A stretch of DNA of 64,000 nt from Streptomyces actinomycinicus (GCF_016741775.1 NZ_JAERRK010000021.1:1-64000), one strand, 5' to 3'. Counted from the stretch's first letter, positions 43,793-52,981 are shown. Notes: generated from the letters alone by a model not told the origin. Made by a program: numbers and translations.

Positions 43793-44029
43793 CCAATCGA
43801 CGTTACAGCGAGTGAGCTGTGTTCCCGGTCGAAACAGCGGCTTTGTGATGACGATGTGATGTGGGAAACCTCTCAAGGACGTGCCGAATTCCGGGGTTTC
43901 CGCAATCCCTGGAGGCCACTCACGGCAATTCCTTTGAGTACGCCTGGTGTTGTTTATATGGCGCTTATGAATGCGTTAACCCGCACCTTGAGCGCAATTC
44001 TCCCGGGCGTCATCGGCCGACCGAGTCGA

Positions 44030-45280
44030 TCATGGCGGACCGGAACCGTTCAGCCAGAACGCCCCGTAGACCGCCGCCGCGACCGCCAGCCCGGCCGTGA
44101 CCAGGGCGGACCGTGACGTGCGCAGCCGGGCCAGGGCGCAGGCGAGCGGCAGCAGCACGGGGAAGGCGGGCATCAGCAGCCGGGGCTTGGAGCCGAAGTA
44201 GCTCGACGCGCACAGGGCGAGCGCGAGCACCACACCCGTGTACACCAGCAGTTCGACCGGCTGTCGCCCGCGGACCCCGCTGACGTACAGCCAGATCAGC
44301 AGGGCGACGCCGACGGTCAGGCCGAGACCGGCGAGCGCCGACGGAAATGACGTGAACTTGTCGGCCACGAAACAGGCGAAGGCGTAGCCCCCGTCGAACC
44401 CGTTGCGCCATCCGGCCTGCACGTCCAGATAGCCGAGCGGGCCCCGGCCCGTGCGCCGGCCGACCCACAGGACGTACCCGGCCGCGCCGAGCGGAGCGAG
44501 CAGCAGGCCCAGCGCACGGCGCCCCGCGGGGGCGTGCGGGGTGAAGGTTGCGCCCGCTGGGGGCAGAGGGGCTCGTGTGACGGTCGGTGCGCCGGGGGTG
44601 TGTTCGCCGTCACACGCGCCCGGCGTGCACTCCGCGCCGCGCTCTCGCACGAACGAGATCACCCCTGCCACCCACACGGCGGCCACCACCGCCGCTCCCA
44701 CCGGCCGGGTCAGCCCCGCCAGCGCGGCCAGCGCGCCTGCACTCACCCACCGCCCGGTCAGCACCGCGTACAGCGACCAGGCCGCCAGCGCCGTGAACAG
44801 CGACTCGCTGTACGCCATCGACTGCACGACGCCGACCGGCAGCACCGCCCACAGCAGCACCGCGCAGATCCCGACCCGGGGTCCGTACACCCGGTCCGCG
44901 ACCGCGAAGATCCCCGCCGCGGCGGCCAGAGACGCCAGCAGGCTCACCACGAACCCGGCGCCCGCGTACGACAGCGGGGTGACCGCGTGCAGCAGCCGCT
45001 CCAGCCACGGCAGCAGCGGGAAGAACGCCAGGTTGGAGTGGACGTCCCCGTTCGGCAGCCGCACCTCGTAGCCGTAACCCAGCTCGGCGATCCGCGTGTA
45101 CCACAGCGAGTCCCAGCGGGCGGTGAGCAAGGTGTACGCGCTCTTGCCGCGCGCGGTGCTCCACACCGCCAGCACGGCGAGCGCGAAGACGCGCACCGCC
45201 GCATAGCCCAGAAGGGCCGGAGCCGCCCGGCGCAGAAGGGGGGCGTGCGGGGGTGCCACGCGCGTCGCAAGTTCGGTCAC
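44030..45280 (-). CDS. PIG-V/GT-C-like mannosyltransferase
   Basis: 416 residues with many membrane helices. The GT-C feature is RWDSLWYTRIAELGYGYE, an acidic residue in the first extracellular loop, then NLAFFPLLPWLERL, as in PIG-V-type mannosyltransferases that use polyprenyl-phosphate mannose. It probably glycosylates lipids or proteins on the outer face. The GTG at 45280 has GATAAT seven bases upstream on the minus strand, a clear leaderless promoter. Confidence 0.82.
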   Translation of the reverse strand: MTELATRVAPPHAPLLRRAAPALLGYAAVRVFALAVLAVWSTARGKSAYTLLTARWDSLWYTRIAELGYGYEVRLPNGDVHSNLAFFPLLPWLERLLHAVTPLSYAGAGFVVSLLASLAAAAGIFAVADRVYGPRVGICAVLLWAVLPVGVVQSMAYSESLFTALAAWSLYAVLTGRWVSAGALAALAGLTRPVGAAVVAAVWVAGVISFVRERGAECTPGACDGEHTPGAPTVTRAPLPPAGATFTPHAPAGRRALGLLLAPLGAAGYVLWVGRRTGRGPLGYLDVQAGWRNGFDGGYAFACFVADKFTSFPSALAGLGLTVGVALLIWLYVSGVRGRQPVELLVYTGVVLALALCASSYFGSKPRLLMPAFPVLLPLACALARLRTSRSALVTAGLAVAAAVYGAFWLNGSGPP

Positions 45281-45345
45281 GGGCTCGATTATCGACGGCC
45301 CGGAGAACCGGACCGGCCGCCGGGGCGTGGTCAAGAGTGGGCGAC

Positions 45346-45359
45346 GTGGCGTACGCCAC
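45346..45359. promoter_or_regulatory. 14-bp perfect palindrome in the divergent MFS/mannosyltransferase region
   Basis: GTGGCGTACGCCAC. It is typical in size of TetR/MarR-type operators. No regulator gene adjoins, so the regulator may be elsewhere. Confidence 0.55.
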
Positions 45360-45540
45360 ATGGGTTCCCTCGTGCGTGTGAGAGGTCCGCCACGTGACCG
45401 TGCGGTGAACTCGCGTACGCTGACGAGTCACCCGCGTGGGTTCGCGCGGGCCGGAGACACCGCTCCTCTCCGGCCGTACGACAGGGAGTCCCCACCCCGT
45501 CGGTCCGCCCCACGCGAGGGATCATCTGGGAGGTACGTAC

Positions 45541-47244
45541 ATGTCCGGGACGACCACGGCTGCCGTACGGCCGCGCCGTCGGACGGCCGGGGCCGGTGCC
45601 AACCGCTGGGTCGTGCTCGTCGTCCTCTGCGTGAGCCTGCTGCTCGTCGCCCTCGACGCGACCGTGCTGCACGTGGCGGTCCCCGCCGTCACCGAGGACC
45701 TCAGGCCCGGCGCCGTAGAACTGCTCTGGATCGTCGACGTCTATCCGCTGGTCTGCGCCTCGCTGCTGATCCTCTTCGGCACCCTCGGCGACCGGGTCGG
45801 CCGCAGACGCGTCCTGCTGCTCGGCTACGGCCTCTTCGGCATCGCCTCAGCCGCGGCCGCGTTCGCCCAGACCGCCGAGATGCTCATCCTGGCCCGCGCG
45901 CTGCTCGGCGTCGGCGGCGCCATGATCATGCCCGCGACCCTGTCGATCCTCCGCCAGGTCTTCCCCGACCGGCGCGAGCGCGCCCTCGCCATCGGTATCT
46001 GGAGCGCGGTGGCGGCGGTCGGCGCGGCGGTCGGACCCCTGCTCGGCGGTTTCCTGCTGGAGCACTTCTGGTGGGGCGCGGTCTTCCTGGTCAACATCCC
46101 GCTGATGCTGGTCAGCCTGCCGGTCGGCCGGATCCTGCTGCCCGAGTCCCGGGGCGACCGCAACGGACCCTGGGACGTCGCCGGCGCGCTGATGGCGGCG
46201 GCCGGGCTCTTCGGCGTGGTGCTCGGCGTGAAGCGGCTCGGCGGCGGTGAGCCGGTGACGAGCCCGCTCACCCTGGTGCCGCTGCTGGCCGGCGCGGCGC
46301 TCCTGCTCTTCTTCGTACGACGCCAGCGACGCCTCCCGCACCCGCTGGTGGATCTGCGGATGTTCCGCCGTCCCGCGTTCATCACCTCGGTCGGCTGCAT
46401 CGTGCTGGCCATGCTCGCGCTGGTCGGCCTGGAGCTGATCGCCGCCCAGTACCTGCAGCTGGTGCTCGGTCTGTCGCCGCTGGAGACCGGTCTGAGGCTG
46501 CTGCCGCTGACCGTCGCGGCCATGGCGGCGGGCCTGGCGGGCGCGCGTATGCTGCGCCGGTTCGGGCCGCGCCGGATGGTGTGCTTCGGGTTCTGCCTGA
46601 CGGCGGCCGCGGTGCTGACCCTCACGGCGATGGGCGCTGCGGACAACACCCCGCTGCTGCTCGCCGGGTTCGTGCTGCTGGGCTTCGGCCTGGAGACCAC
46701 GCTCTTCGGCGCGTACGAGTCCATGCTCAGCGAGGCTCCGGCGGACCAGGCCGGCGGCGCGGCGGCGATCGGCGAGACGTCGTACCAACTCGGCGCCGGA
46801 ATCGGCATCGCGCTGCTGGGCAGCGTGATGAACGCGGCCTACACCCCTGGTCTGCGCTCCGTGCCGGGCGTTCCGCCGCACGCGTCGGACGCGGCGGGGC
46901 ACTCGCTCGGCGAGGCCTACGAGGTCGCCGGACGCCTCGGCGGGACGGCCGGGGCCGCCCTGCGCCGGGCGGCGCAGGACTCCTTCGTGCACGGCCTGCA
47001 CGTGACCCTGCTGGTGAGCGCGGGTCTGTTGCTGCTGGGCGCGGGGATGGCGCTGCGGCTGCCCCGGATCATGCAGTGCGGCGAGGAGCCCGCCGGGGCC
47101 GAACCGGTGCTGCCGGCGCCGCGGGAGTCGGAGGCGGGAGCCGGTCAGCCGCGGGAGACGGAAGCCGGTGGGCCGCGGGCGGCGGAAGCCGGTGGGCCGC
47201 GGGCGGCCGAGGTGGCCGCCGGGAAGTCGCGGGTCACCGCCTGA
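45541..47244 (+). CDS. MFS drug/efflux transporter, DHA2 (14-TM) family
   Basis: 567 residues. It has about 14 membrane helices and the DHA2 features: LDATVLHVAVP in helix 1, GDRVGRRRVLLLG (motif A), and GGFLLEHFWWGAVFLVNIP (motif C region). It should export drugs or cationic compounds in exchange for protons. The C-terminus has an unusual cytosolic tail with a tandem repeat EAGGPRAAEAGGPRAAEV. The ATG follows GGGAGG. Confidence 0.9.
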   Translation: MSGTTTAAVRPRRRTAGAGANRWVVLVVLCVSLLLVALDATVLHVAVPAVTEDLRPGAVELLWIVDVYPLVCASLLILFGTLGDRVGRRRVLLLGYGLFGIASAAAAFAQTAEMLILARALLGVGGAMIMPATLSILRQVFPDRRERALAIGIWSAVAAVGAAVGPLLGGFLLEHFWWGAVFLVNIPLMLVSLPVGRILLPESRGDRNGPWDVAGALMAAAGLFGVVLGVKRLGGGEPVTSPLTLVPLLAGAALLLFFVRRQRRLPHPLVDLRMFRRPAFITSVGCIVLAMLALVGLELIAAQYLQLVLGLSPLETGLRLLPLTVAAMAAGLAGARMLRRFGPRRMVCFGFCLTAAAVLTLTAMGAADNTPLLLAGFVLLGFGLETTLFGAYESMLSEAPADQAGGAAAIGETSYQLGAGIGIALLGSVMNAAYTPGLRSVPGVPPHASDAAGHSLGEAYEVAGRLGGTAGAALRRAAQDSFVHGLHVTLLVSAGLLLLGAGMALRLPRIMQCGEEPAGAEPVLPAPRESEAGAGQPRETEAGGPRAAEAGGPRAAEVAAGKSRVTA

Positions 47245-47295
47245 CCCCTCTGGACGTGCGGGACACTGCACCGTAACGTCGGCCGGAGAGCCGTG

Positions 47296-47310
47296 ACTAG
47301 CGCTGCTAGT
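47296..47310. promoter_or_regulatory. Palindromic operator upstream of the acyl-CoA dehydrogenase
   Basis: ACTAGC-GCT-GCTAGT, a perfect 6+6 palindrome, about 35 bases before the ATG. A larger inverted repeat, GGGACACTG (47260-47268) and CAGTGTCCC (47323-47331), encloses it. Confidence 0.6.
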
Positions 47311-47343
47311 TTTGTCGACGTCCAGTGTCCCGGAGGGTGTTCC

Positions 47344-48534
47344 ATGTCCGCGTCCGCGAAGCTGCCCCCGTTCGATGCCGCCGACCCGCTGGGGATCGAC
47401 GACCTGCTGGAGCCCGAGGACCTGGCCGTCCGGGACACCGTCCGCAGCTGGGCGGCCGACCGCGTGCTGCCCTTCGTCGCCGACTGGTACGAGAAGGGCG
47501 AGCTGCCCGGGATCCGGGACCTCGCCCGCGAACTCGGCTCCCTCGGCGCCCTCGGGATGTCGCTCACCGGATACGGCTGCGCGGGCGCGACGGCCGTGCA
47601 GTACGGCCTCGCCTGCCTCGAACTGGAGGCGGCCGACTCGGGCATCCGGTCGCTGGTCTCCGTGCAGGGCTCCCTCGCGATGTATGCGATCCACCGGTTC
47701 GGCAGCGAGGAGCAGAAGCAGGAGTGGCTGCCGCGGATGGCCGCCGGCGAGGTGATCGGCTGCTTCGGCCTGACCGAGCCCGACCACGGCTCCGACCCCG
47801 CCTCCATGCGCACCCACGCCAAGCGGGACGGCGACGACTGGGTCCTCAACGGCCGCAAGATGTGGATCACCAACGGCTCGGTCGCCGGGGTCGCCGTCGT
47901 CTGGGCGCAGACCGAGGAGGGCATCCGCGGCTTCGTCGTGCCCGCCGGCGCCCCCGGCTTCTCGGCACCTGAGATCAAGCACAAGTGGTCCCTGCGCGCC
48001 TCCGTCACCAGCGAACTGGTCCTGGACGACGTCCGGCTGCCCGCCACCGCGGTGCTGCCCGAGGGCGCCGGTCTGCGCGGACCGCTCAGCTGTCTCTCGC
48101 ACGCCCGCTACGGCATCGTCTGGGGTGCGATGGGTGCCGCGCGCAGCAGCTTCGAGGCGGCCCTCGACTACGCGAAGTCGCGGGAACAGTTCGGCCGGCC
48201 CATCGGCGGCTTCCAGCTCACCCAGGCCAAGCTCGCGGACATGGCGGTCGAACTGCACAAGGGGATTCTGCTCGCCCACCATCTGGGGCGGCGGATGGAC
48301 GCCGGCCGGCTGCGTCCCGAGCAGGTCAGCTTCGGCAAGCTGAACAACGTCCGCGAGGCCATCGAGATCTGCCGTACGGCGCGGACGATCCTCGGTGCCA
48401 ACGGGATCTCCCTCGAGTACCCGGTGATGCGGCACGCGACCAACCTGGAATCGGTGCTCACCTATGAGGGCACCGTGGAGATGCACCAGCTCGTGCTGGG
48501 CAAGGCGCTCACCGGACTCGACGCCTTCCGGTGA
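47344..48534 (+). CDS. Acyl-CoA dehydrogenase, glutaryl-CoA dehydrogenase-like
   Basis: 396 residues. The typical ACAD flavin segments are present (CFGLTEPDHGSDPASM, WITNGSVAGVAVVW) and the catalytic Glu lies in LTYEGTVEMHQL. The SIRSLVSVQGSLAMYAIHRFG region and GANGISLEYPVMRHATNLESV resemble glutaryl-CoA dehydrogenase. It probably acts in lysine/tryptophan or short-chain acyl catabolism. The ATG at 47344 follows GGAGG; the operator just upstream suggests a repressor. Confidence 0.88.
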   Translation: MSASAKLPPFDAADPLGIDDLLEPEDLAVRDTVRSWAADRVLPFVADWYEKGELPGIRDLARELGSLGALGMSLTGYGCAGATAVQYGLACLELEAADSGIRSLVSVQGSLAMYAIHRFGSEEQKQEWLPRMAAGEVIGCFGLTEPDHGSDPASMRTHAKRDGDDWVLNGRKMWITNGSVAGVAVVWAQTEEGIRGFVVPAGAPGFSAPEIKHKWSLRASVTSELVLDDVRLPATAVLPEGAGLRGPLSCLSHARYGIVWGAMGAARSSFEAALDYAKSREQFGRPIGGFQLTQAKLADMAVELHKGILLAHHLGRRMDAGRLRPEQVSFGKLNNVREAIEICRTARTILGANGISLEYPVMRHATNLESVLTYEGTVEMHQLVLGKALTGLDAFR

Positions 48535-48544
48535 GAACGGCCGA

Positions 48545-48575
48545 AGGGGACAGGGCCGGTGTGCGGCCCTGCCCT
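48545..48575. terminator. Bidirectional terminator between the ACAD gene and sepF paralogue
   Basis: Stem CAGGGCCG / CGGCCCTG (48551-48571) with loop GTGTG, plus an outer AGGG/CCCT. The right arm runs into the convergent stop codon at 48574. Confidence 0.65.
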
Positions 48576-49011
48576 AGCTCTGGTTGAAGAAACCGTCCTC
48601 GCGGTGCCTGGCGGGCTCGCCGCTGACGATCTCCGTGTTCGCGGGCGTCAGCAGGAAGACGCGGTTCGCCACGCGCTCGATGGTGCCGCGCAGGCCGAAG
48701 GTCAGCCCCGCCGCGAAGTCCACGACCCGCTTGGCGTCGCCGGGCTCCATGCCGGTGAGGTTCATGACGACCGGGACGCCGTCCCGGAACAGCTCGCCGA
48801 TGGCGCGGGCGTCCCGGAAGCTGTCCGGGGTGACCGTGCCGATCCGGCGGCCCTTCTCCTCGGCCGTGTCCGTGGCCACCTTCACCCGCGGGTCGGTGAC
48901 CCAGGCGTCTCCGGACTCGGTGCCCTCGGAGTAGTCGTCGTCGTAGTAGCGCTCGTCATCGTTGTCGTCGACGAGGCCGAGCCACGCACTCGCCTTGCGT
49001 ACCGATCCCAT
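48574..49011 (-). CDS. sepF: SepF-like cell-division protein
   Basis: 145 residues. The N-terminal helix MGSVRKASAWLGL is a possible membrane anchor; an acidic linker follows (DDNDDERYYDDDYSEG). The SepF domain is RRIGTVTPDSFRDARAIGEL, then PVVMNLTGMEPGDAKRVVDFAAGLTFGL. SepF tethers FtsZ to the membrane. It lies away from the division cluster, so it is a paralogue, comparable to SepF2 of other Streptomyces. The ATG has AGGAGG upstream. Confidence 0.9.
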   Translation of the reverse strand: MGSVRKASAWLGLVDDNDDERYYDDDYSEGTESGDAWVTDPRVKVATDTAEEKGRRIGTVTPDSFRDARAIGELFRDGVPVVMNLTGMEPGDAKRVVDFAAGLTFGLRGTIERVANRVFLLTPANTEIVSGEPARHREDGFFNQS

Positions 49012-49277
49012 GGACGCCTCCTCTCACAGCGGTCCTTCTTGCTTTCCGCATCCCTATGGTCATCCATGATGCGGACGGCGCGCCAAGTGGATAGACGCCG
49101 CGCGGGGGGTTTGTGACGGTACTGGTGCACAGCGGATCCGTCGAGAGTCCTTGTGCCCCAAGGGCCGCGACTCATACGGCTGCTGACCGAGAGTGAAATA
49201 TGATTGTTCGCGGCGGACGGGTGAAGCGCGGTGCGTCTGGGTGAATCCCAACGTCGTACCACAGTACGGGGGAAGTT

Positions 49278-50555
49278 GTGTTCGGAATCGTCAGGCCCTG
49301 TTCCCACCGGCTCGGCGAGAGTCTCAAAGCCGACTGGATGGCGCATTTGTGCGGGCTCTGTCTGGCCCTGCGTCGCGACCACGGTCAGCTCGCAAGAGTT
49401 GTCACAAATTATGACGGACTTCTCATATCGGTTCTGACGGAGGCTCAGTCCGGGCCGGTGAGCGGTGGCCGCCGCACGGCGGGCCCGTGCGCGCTGCGCG
49501 GCATGCGGACCGCGTCCGTAGCCCAGGGGGAGGGGGCGCGGCTCGCCGCCGCCGTCTCACTGGTGCTCGCCTCCGCGAAGGTGCGCGACCACGTCGCCGA
49601 CCGGGACGGGCTGCTGGCCCGCAGGCCCGTCGCCGCCGCCGCGCGCCGGGTCGCCGCGAGCTGGGGACGGGCGGGTGAGTACAGCGGGGCGGCGGTCGGC
49701 TTCGACACCGGCCTCCTGGTCGACGCCGTCGACCGGCAGCTCGGCATCGAGACCCTGGCCGGCCCCGGCACCCCGATCCTGACCGTCACCGAGCCGACCG
49801 AGACCGCGACGGCCGCCGCCTTCGCCCACACCGCGCTGCTGGCCGCGCGGCCGGGCAACGCCGAGCCGCTGGCGGAGGCCGGACGGCTCTTCGGACGGCT
49901 CGCGCATCTGCTCGACGCCGTCGAGGACCGGCAGCGTGACGCGGTGTCGGGTGCCTGGAACCCGCTCACGGCCACCGGCACGTCCCTCGCCGAGGCACGC
50001 CGGCTCGCCGACGACGCCCTGCACGGCATCCGGCTCGCCCTCCGCGCGGCCGAGTTCAGCGACAGCAGACTCGTCCACCTCCTCCTCGTCCACGAACTGC
50101 CGCGCTCGGTGGACCGGGCGTTCGGCACGGCACCGGTGTGCTCCGCGCACCAGCCGGGGGCCGCGCCGCAGGGGCCGTACGGTGTGGGAGTGCCCCAGGG
50201 GCCGTACGCGGGCGGGAGTCCGCAGGGCGCCGGGGGGCCGTACGGAGGCGGGAACCCCTATGCGGGCGGAAACCCCTATGCCGGGGGCGGCGGTGGGTTC
50301 GGCGGGGGCACAGGCGGGGGCGGTGGTGGCTTCGGGGGCGGATCAGAACCCGGCCCCGCCAAGGGCCGGCGCGGGTTCTGGGCCGGCTGCGGGGCCTTCT
50401 TCGCGGTCTTCTGCACCTGCAAGATGTGCTGCGCCGAGGAGTACGAGGGGCCGTGGTCCCGCAAGAAGCGGAACGGCTGCTGCACCTGGTGCGACTGTTC
50501 CTGCCCCGGCGGGTGCGACGGCTGCGACTGCTGCTGCCCTTGTGACGGCTGCTAG
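49278..50555 (+). CDS. DUF5685-like protein with a cysteine-rich C-terminus
   Basis: 425 residues. The N-terminus MFGIVRPCSHRLGESL, then HLCGLCLALRRDHG is the conserved start of this family. The first 290 residues are alpha-helical. A Gly/Pro/Tyr-rich linker with NPYAGGNPYAGG repeats leads to a tail of ~70 residues with at least 17 Cys (CTCKMCCAEEYE, then CCTWCDCSCPGGC). A metal-binding role is plausible. The GTG follows GGGGGAAG. Function unknown; the family name is from memory. Confidence 0.8.
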   Translation: MFGIVRPCSHRLGESLKADWMAHLCGLCLALRRDHGQLARVVTNYDGLLISVLTEAQSGPVSGGRRTAGPCALRGMRTASVAQGEGARLAAAVSLVLASAKVRDHVADRDGLLARRPVAAAARRVAASWGRAGEYSGAAVGFDTGLLVDAVDRQLGIETLAGPGTPILTVTEPTETATAAAFAHTALLAARPGNAEPLAEAGRLFGRLAHLLDAVEDRQRDAVSGAWNPLTATGTSLAEARRLADDALHGIRLALRAAEFSDSRLVHLLLVHELPRSVDRAFGTAPVCSAHQPGAAPQGPYGVGVPQGPYAGGSPQGAGGPYGGGNPYAGGNPYAGGGGGFGGGTGGGGGGFGGGSEPGPAKGRRGFWAGCGAFFAVFCTCKMCCAEEYEGPWSRKKRNGCCTWCDCSCPGGCDGCDCCCPCDGC

Positions 50556-50972
50556 GCGTACGCATCGGATGGCGGTCTCCTGGCGCGGAAGGGTGTGCGG
50601 AAACGCGAGGGGAGGGGGGTGCGTGTGAAGGCGTGAACTGCGGGAGAACGCACATACGCCTGCGACAGGCAGGCGTGCAGCAGGGGGTCGGCTCAACAGG
50701 AAGAGGACCACACGCGACCGAAGTCGATGTGGGAGCGGGTGACCAGCCACTGCTGTGGATGCATGGGGCAAGTGGAACAGGCATCCGGTTTCCCGTCAAC
50801 CGAGTTGAGACGTACGGCTCACAGTCCGGACAGCCTTGACAGTGAACAGAAACGCCCCCGTACTCTCTGTGCACGGCCCTGCTGAGGGGCTCGGCCGTAG
50901 GCGCACCGTGCTGCGCACCCGTGTGAAGGCATCACCCCGTTCCGACGATTACCCGCGTCACGGAGCCTTCGC
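50556..50972. other. Intergenic region upstream of the small-peptide cassette
   Basis: No supported gene. It contains the promoter at 50836-50866 and a leader of about 100 bases. The earlier part is AT-poor and featureless. Confidence 0.6.
50836..50866 (+). promoter_or_regulatory. Promoter of the peptide/FAD/LLM cassette
   Basis: TTGACA (50836-50841) is a perfect -35 element. TACTCT (50861-50866) is a -10 candidate, 19 bp downstream, slightly long but acceptable. Transcription would start near 50873. Confidence 0.55.
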
Positions 50973-51230
50973 ATGTCATCCGACACCCTCACGGGCACCT
51001 CGGTCCTCAGCGTCATCGCCGCCGCCGACCCTGTGTTCGCCCCGCAGTTCTCCACTCGGCCGGTCTCCCACCGCACCCCTCGGGCGATCCCGCGGCCGGT
51101 CTCCCACCGCACCTCACAGGCGATCCCGCGGCCGGTGTCCGCCACCCCCGCGGTGGCCGCCTCCTCGCCCGGCGGCGGCCGGCACAGCGCCGGCGAGCGC
51201 GGTGCGTGGGACACGGAGGACGCCCGATGA
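50973..51230 (+). CDS. Small peptide with 12-residue tandem repeats
   Basis: 85 residues. Residues 29-40 (RPVSHRTPRAIP), 41-52 (RPVSHRTSQAIP) and the start of a third copy (RPVSATP) are tandem repeats, preceded by an amphipathic-looking 28-residue N-terminus (VLSVIAAADPVFAPQF). The stop overlaps the ATG of the next gene (ATGA), so the two are translationally coupled. It resembles a precursor peptide with leader and repeated core, but could also be only a small regulatory or leader protein. GGAG lies five bases before the ATG. Confidence 0.6.
   Translation: MSSDTLTGTSVLSVIAAADPVFAPQFSTRPVSHRTPRAIPRPVSHRTSQAIPRPVSATPAVAASSPGGGRHSAGERGAWDTEDAR
51057..51152 (+). repeat. 36-bp tandem repeat in the small-peptide gene
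   Basis: Units 51057-51092 and 51093-51128 share about 31 of 36 bases, and a shortened third begins at 51129. The translation repeats RPVSHRT-xx-AIP. Confidence 0.85.
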
Positions 51231-52981
51231 GGCAGCAGCTGGTCATCGTCGGAGCCGGGCCACGGGGGACGGGCATCCTCGAACGCCTCGCCGCGAACGC
51301 GCCCGAGCCGTACGACGGTCCGGGCCTGGACATCCACCTGGTCGACCCCCACCCGCCGGGCGGCGGACGCATCTGGCGGCAGGCGCAGTCGCCGCTGTTG
51401 TGGATGAACTCGCAGGCCGAGGACGTCACCATGTTCACCGACGAGACGGTGGCCATGGCGGGCCCGGTACGCGAAGGGCCCACCCTGCACGAGTGGGCCG
51501 GGCTGGACGGCCGCACCTTCCCCGACCGGCGGCTCGCGGGCCGGTATCTGCACTGGGTCTACGAAAGAGCCCTCGCCGCCCTGCCCCGGGGCGTCACCGT
51601 CCACCACCACCCCCGGCGCGCCCTCCGGGTCGGCGGACCGCGCGGGGGCCGCCAGCAGGTATGGCTGGAGGGCCGCGCCCGCCCGCTCCTGGCCGACCTG
51701 GTGATCCTCACCCTCGGCCACCTGGACGCCGAACCCGACGCGGAGCAGGCCGCGTTGACCGCGTACGCCCGGGAGCACGGGCTGGTGCACCTGCCGCCCG
51801 ACTTCACCGCCGACAGCGACCTCGCGGCGCTGCGGCCCGGCGAGCCCGTCCTCGTCCGCGGCTTCGGGCTGGCCTTCGTGGACCTGATGGTGCTGCTCAC
51901 CGAGGGACGCGGCGGCCGGTACGAGGGGGAGACCTACGTCCCCTCGGGGCGGGAGCCGGTGCTGTACGCCGGCTCGCGGCGCGGAGTGCCGTACCACTCG
52001 AAGATCGGCTACGACTGGACCGGCGACCGGCCCCCGCTGCCGCGCTTCCTGGGCTCCGCCGAGGTGGACGAACTGCTCGCCCGGCGCGGCGGATTCGACT
52101 TCCGGCGCGATGTGTGGCCCCTGGTCGAGAAGGAGCTGGGCTTCGCCCACTACCACCGGCTGTTCGCAGCCCACCCCGGGCGCACGGCGATGGCCTGGGC
52201 CGACTTCGAGGAGAAGTACGCGGCGGCCGGCGGCCCCGCCGAGAGCCGGGCGCTGGTCGCCGCCGCCGTGCCGGACCCGGCCGACCGGCTCGACCTCACC
52301 GCGCTCGACCGCCCCCTGGACGGCCTGCGGTACGCCTCGCACGAGGACTTCCAGGACGGGCTCAGGGGTTACATCGAGGCCGACCTGACCCGCCGTCACG
52401 ACCCGGCGCACAGCCAGGACCTGGGCGTCTTCCTCGGGCTGCTCTCCGTCTACGGCCAGCTCGTGCGGCTCGGGGACACCGGACCCTGGTGGCACGGGTT
52501 CTTCAGCTACCTGGCGTCCGGACCGCCCGGCCCCCGGCTGCGGCAGATGCTCGCCCTGTCCCGGGCCGGGGTGCTCCGGTTCGTCGGGGCCGGCATGTCC
52601 GTCACCGCCGAGGACGGGGTGTTCCGGGCCACCAGCCCCACCGTGCCGGGGTTCTCCGTCGCGGCCCGGGCACTGGTCGAGGCGCGGCTGCCCGAGCCCA
52701 CGATCGCCCGTGCCCGGAACAGCCTGCTGCGCGAGCTGCACGCCGACGGCGCCGCCGCGACCCCCGGCGGGCTGCTCAGGGTCGACCCCCGCGACGGCCG
52801 GATCCTCGACGGCGCCGGGCGCCCCCATCCCCGGCGCTTCGCCCTCGGCCCCTACACCGGCGCCCGCACCCCGGGCGCGTTCACCCGCCCCCGCACCGGC
52901 GGACCGGCGTTCCGGCAGAACGACGCGACCGCACGGGCGGTGCTGGCCTTCCTGAACGCCTCCCCGGTGAGGGTGCCGTGA
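51227..52981 (+). CDS. FAD/NAD(P)-binding oxidoreductase (YdhS/NAD_binding_9-like)
   Basis: 584 residues. The Rossmann GxGxxG is in QLVIVGAGPRGTGILERLA. The segment VDPHPPGGGRIWRQAQSPLLWMN is typical of the FAD-NAD(P)-binding family (PF13454). A second dinucleotide region is near VLVRGFGLAFVDLMVLLTEG. It is probably a flavin-dependent oxidoreductase with an unknown substrate. The ATG overlaps the peptide gene stop and has GGAGG upstream. The stop overlaps the LLM gene (GTGA). Confidence 0.85.
   Translation: MRQQLVIVGAGPRGTGILERLAANAPEPYDGPGLDIHLVDPHPPGGGRIWRQAQSPLLWMNSQAEDVTMFTDETVAMAGPVREGPTLHEWAGLDGRTFPDRRLAGRYLHWVYERALAALPRGVTVHHHPRRALRVGGPRGGRQQVWLEGRARPLLADLVILTLGHLDAEPDAEQAALTAYAREHGLVHLPPDFTADSDLAALRPGEPVLVRGFGLAFVDLMVLLTEGRGGRYEGETYVPSGREPVLYAGSRRGVPYHSKIGYDWTGDRPPLPRFLGSAEVDELLARRGGFDFRRDVWPLVEKELGFAHYHRLFAAHPGRTAMAWADFEEKYAAAGGPAESRALVAAAVPDPADRLDLTALDRPLDGLRYASHEDFQDGLRGYIEADLTRRHDPAHSQDLGVFLGLLSVYGQLVRLGDTGPWWHGFFSYLASGPPGPRLRQMLALSRAGVLRFVGAGMSVTAEDGVFRATSPTVPGFSVAARALVEARLPEPTIARARNSLLRELHADGAAATPGGLLRVDPRDGRILDGAGRPHPRRFALGPYTGARTPGAFTRPRTGGPAFRQNDATARAVLAFLNASPVRVP

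Noticed and set aside
43861..44100. Short plus-strand frame in the AT-rich patch.
   Set aside because: Composition and reading give no recognisable protein and it runs into the antisense of the mannosyltransferase gene.
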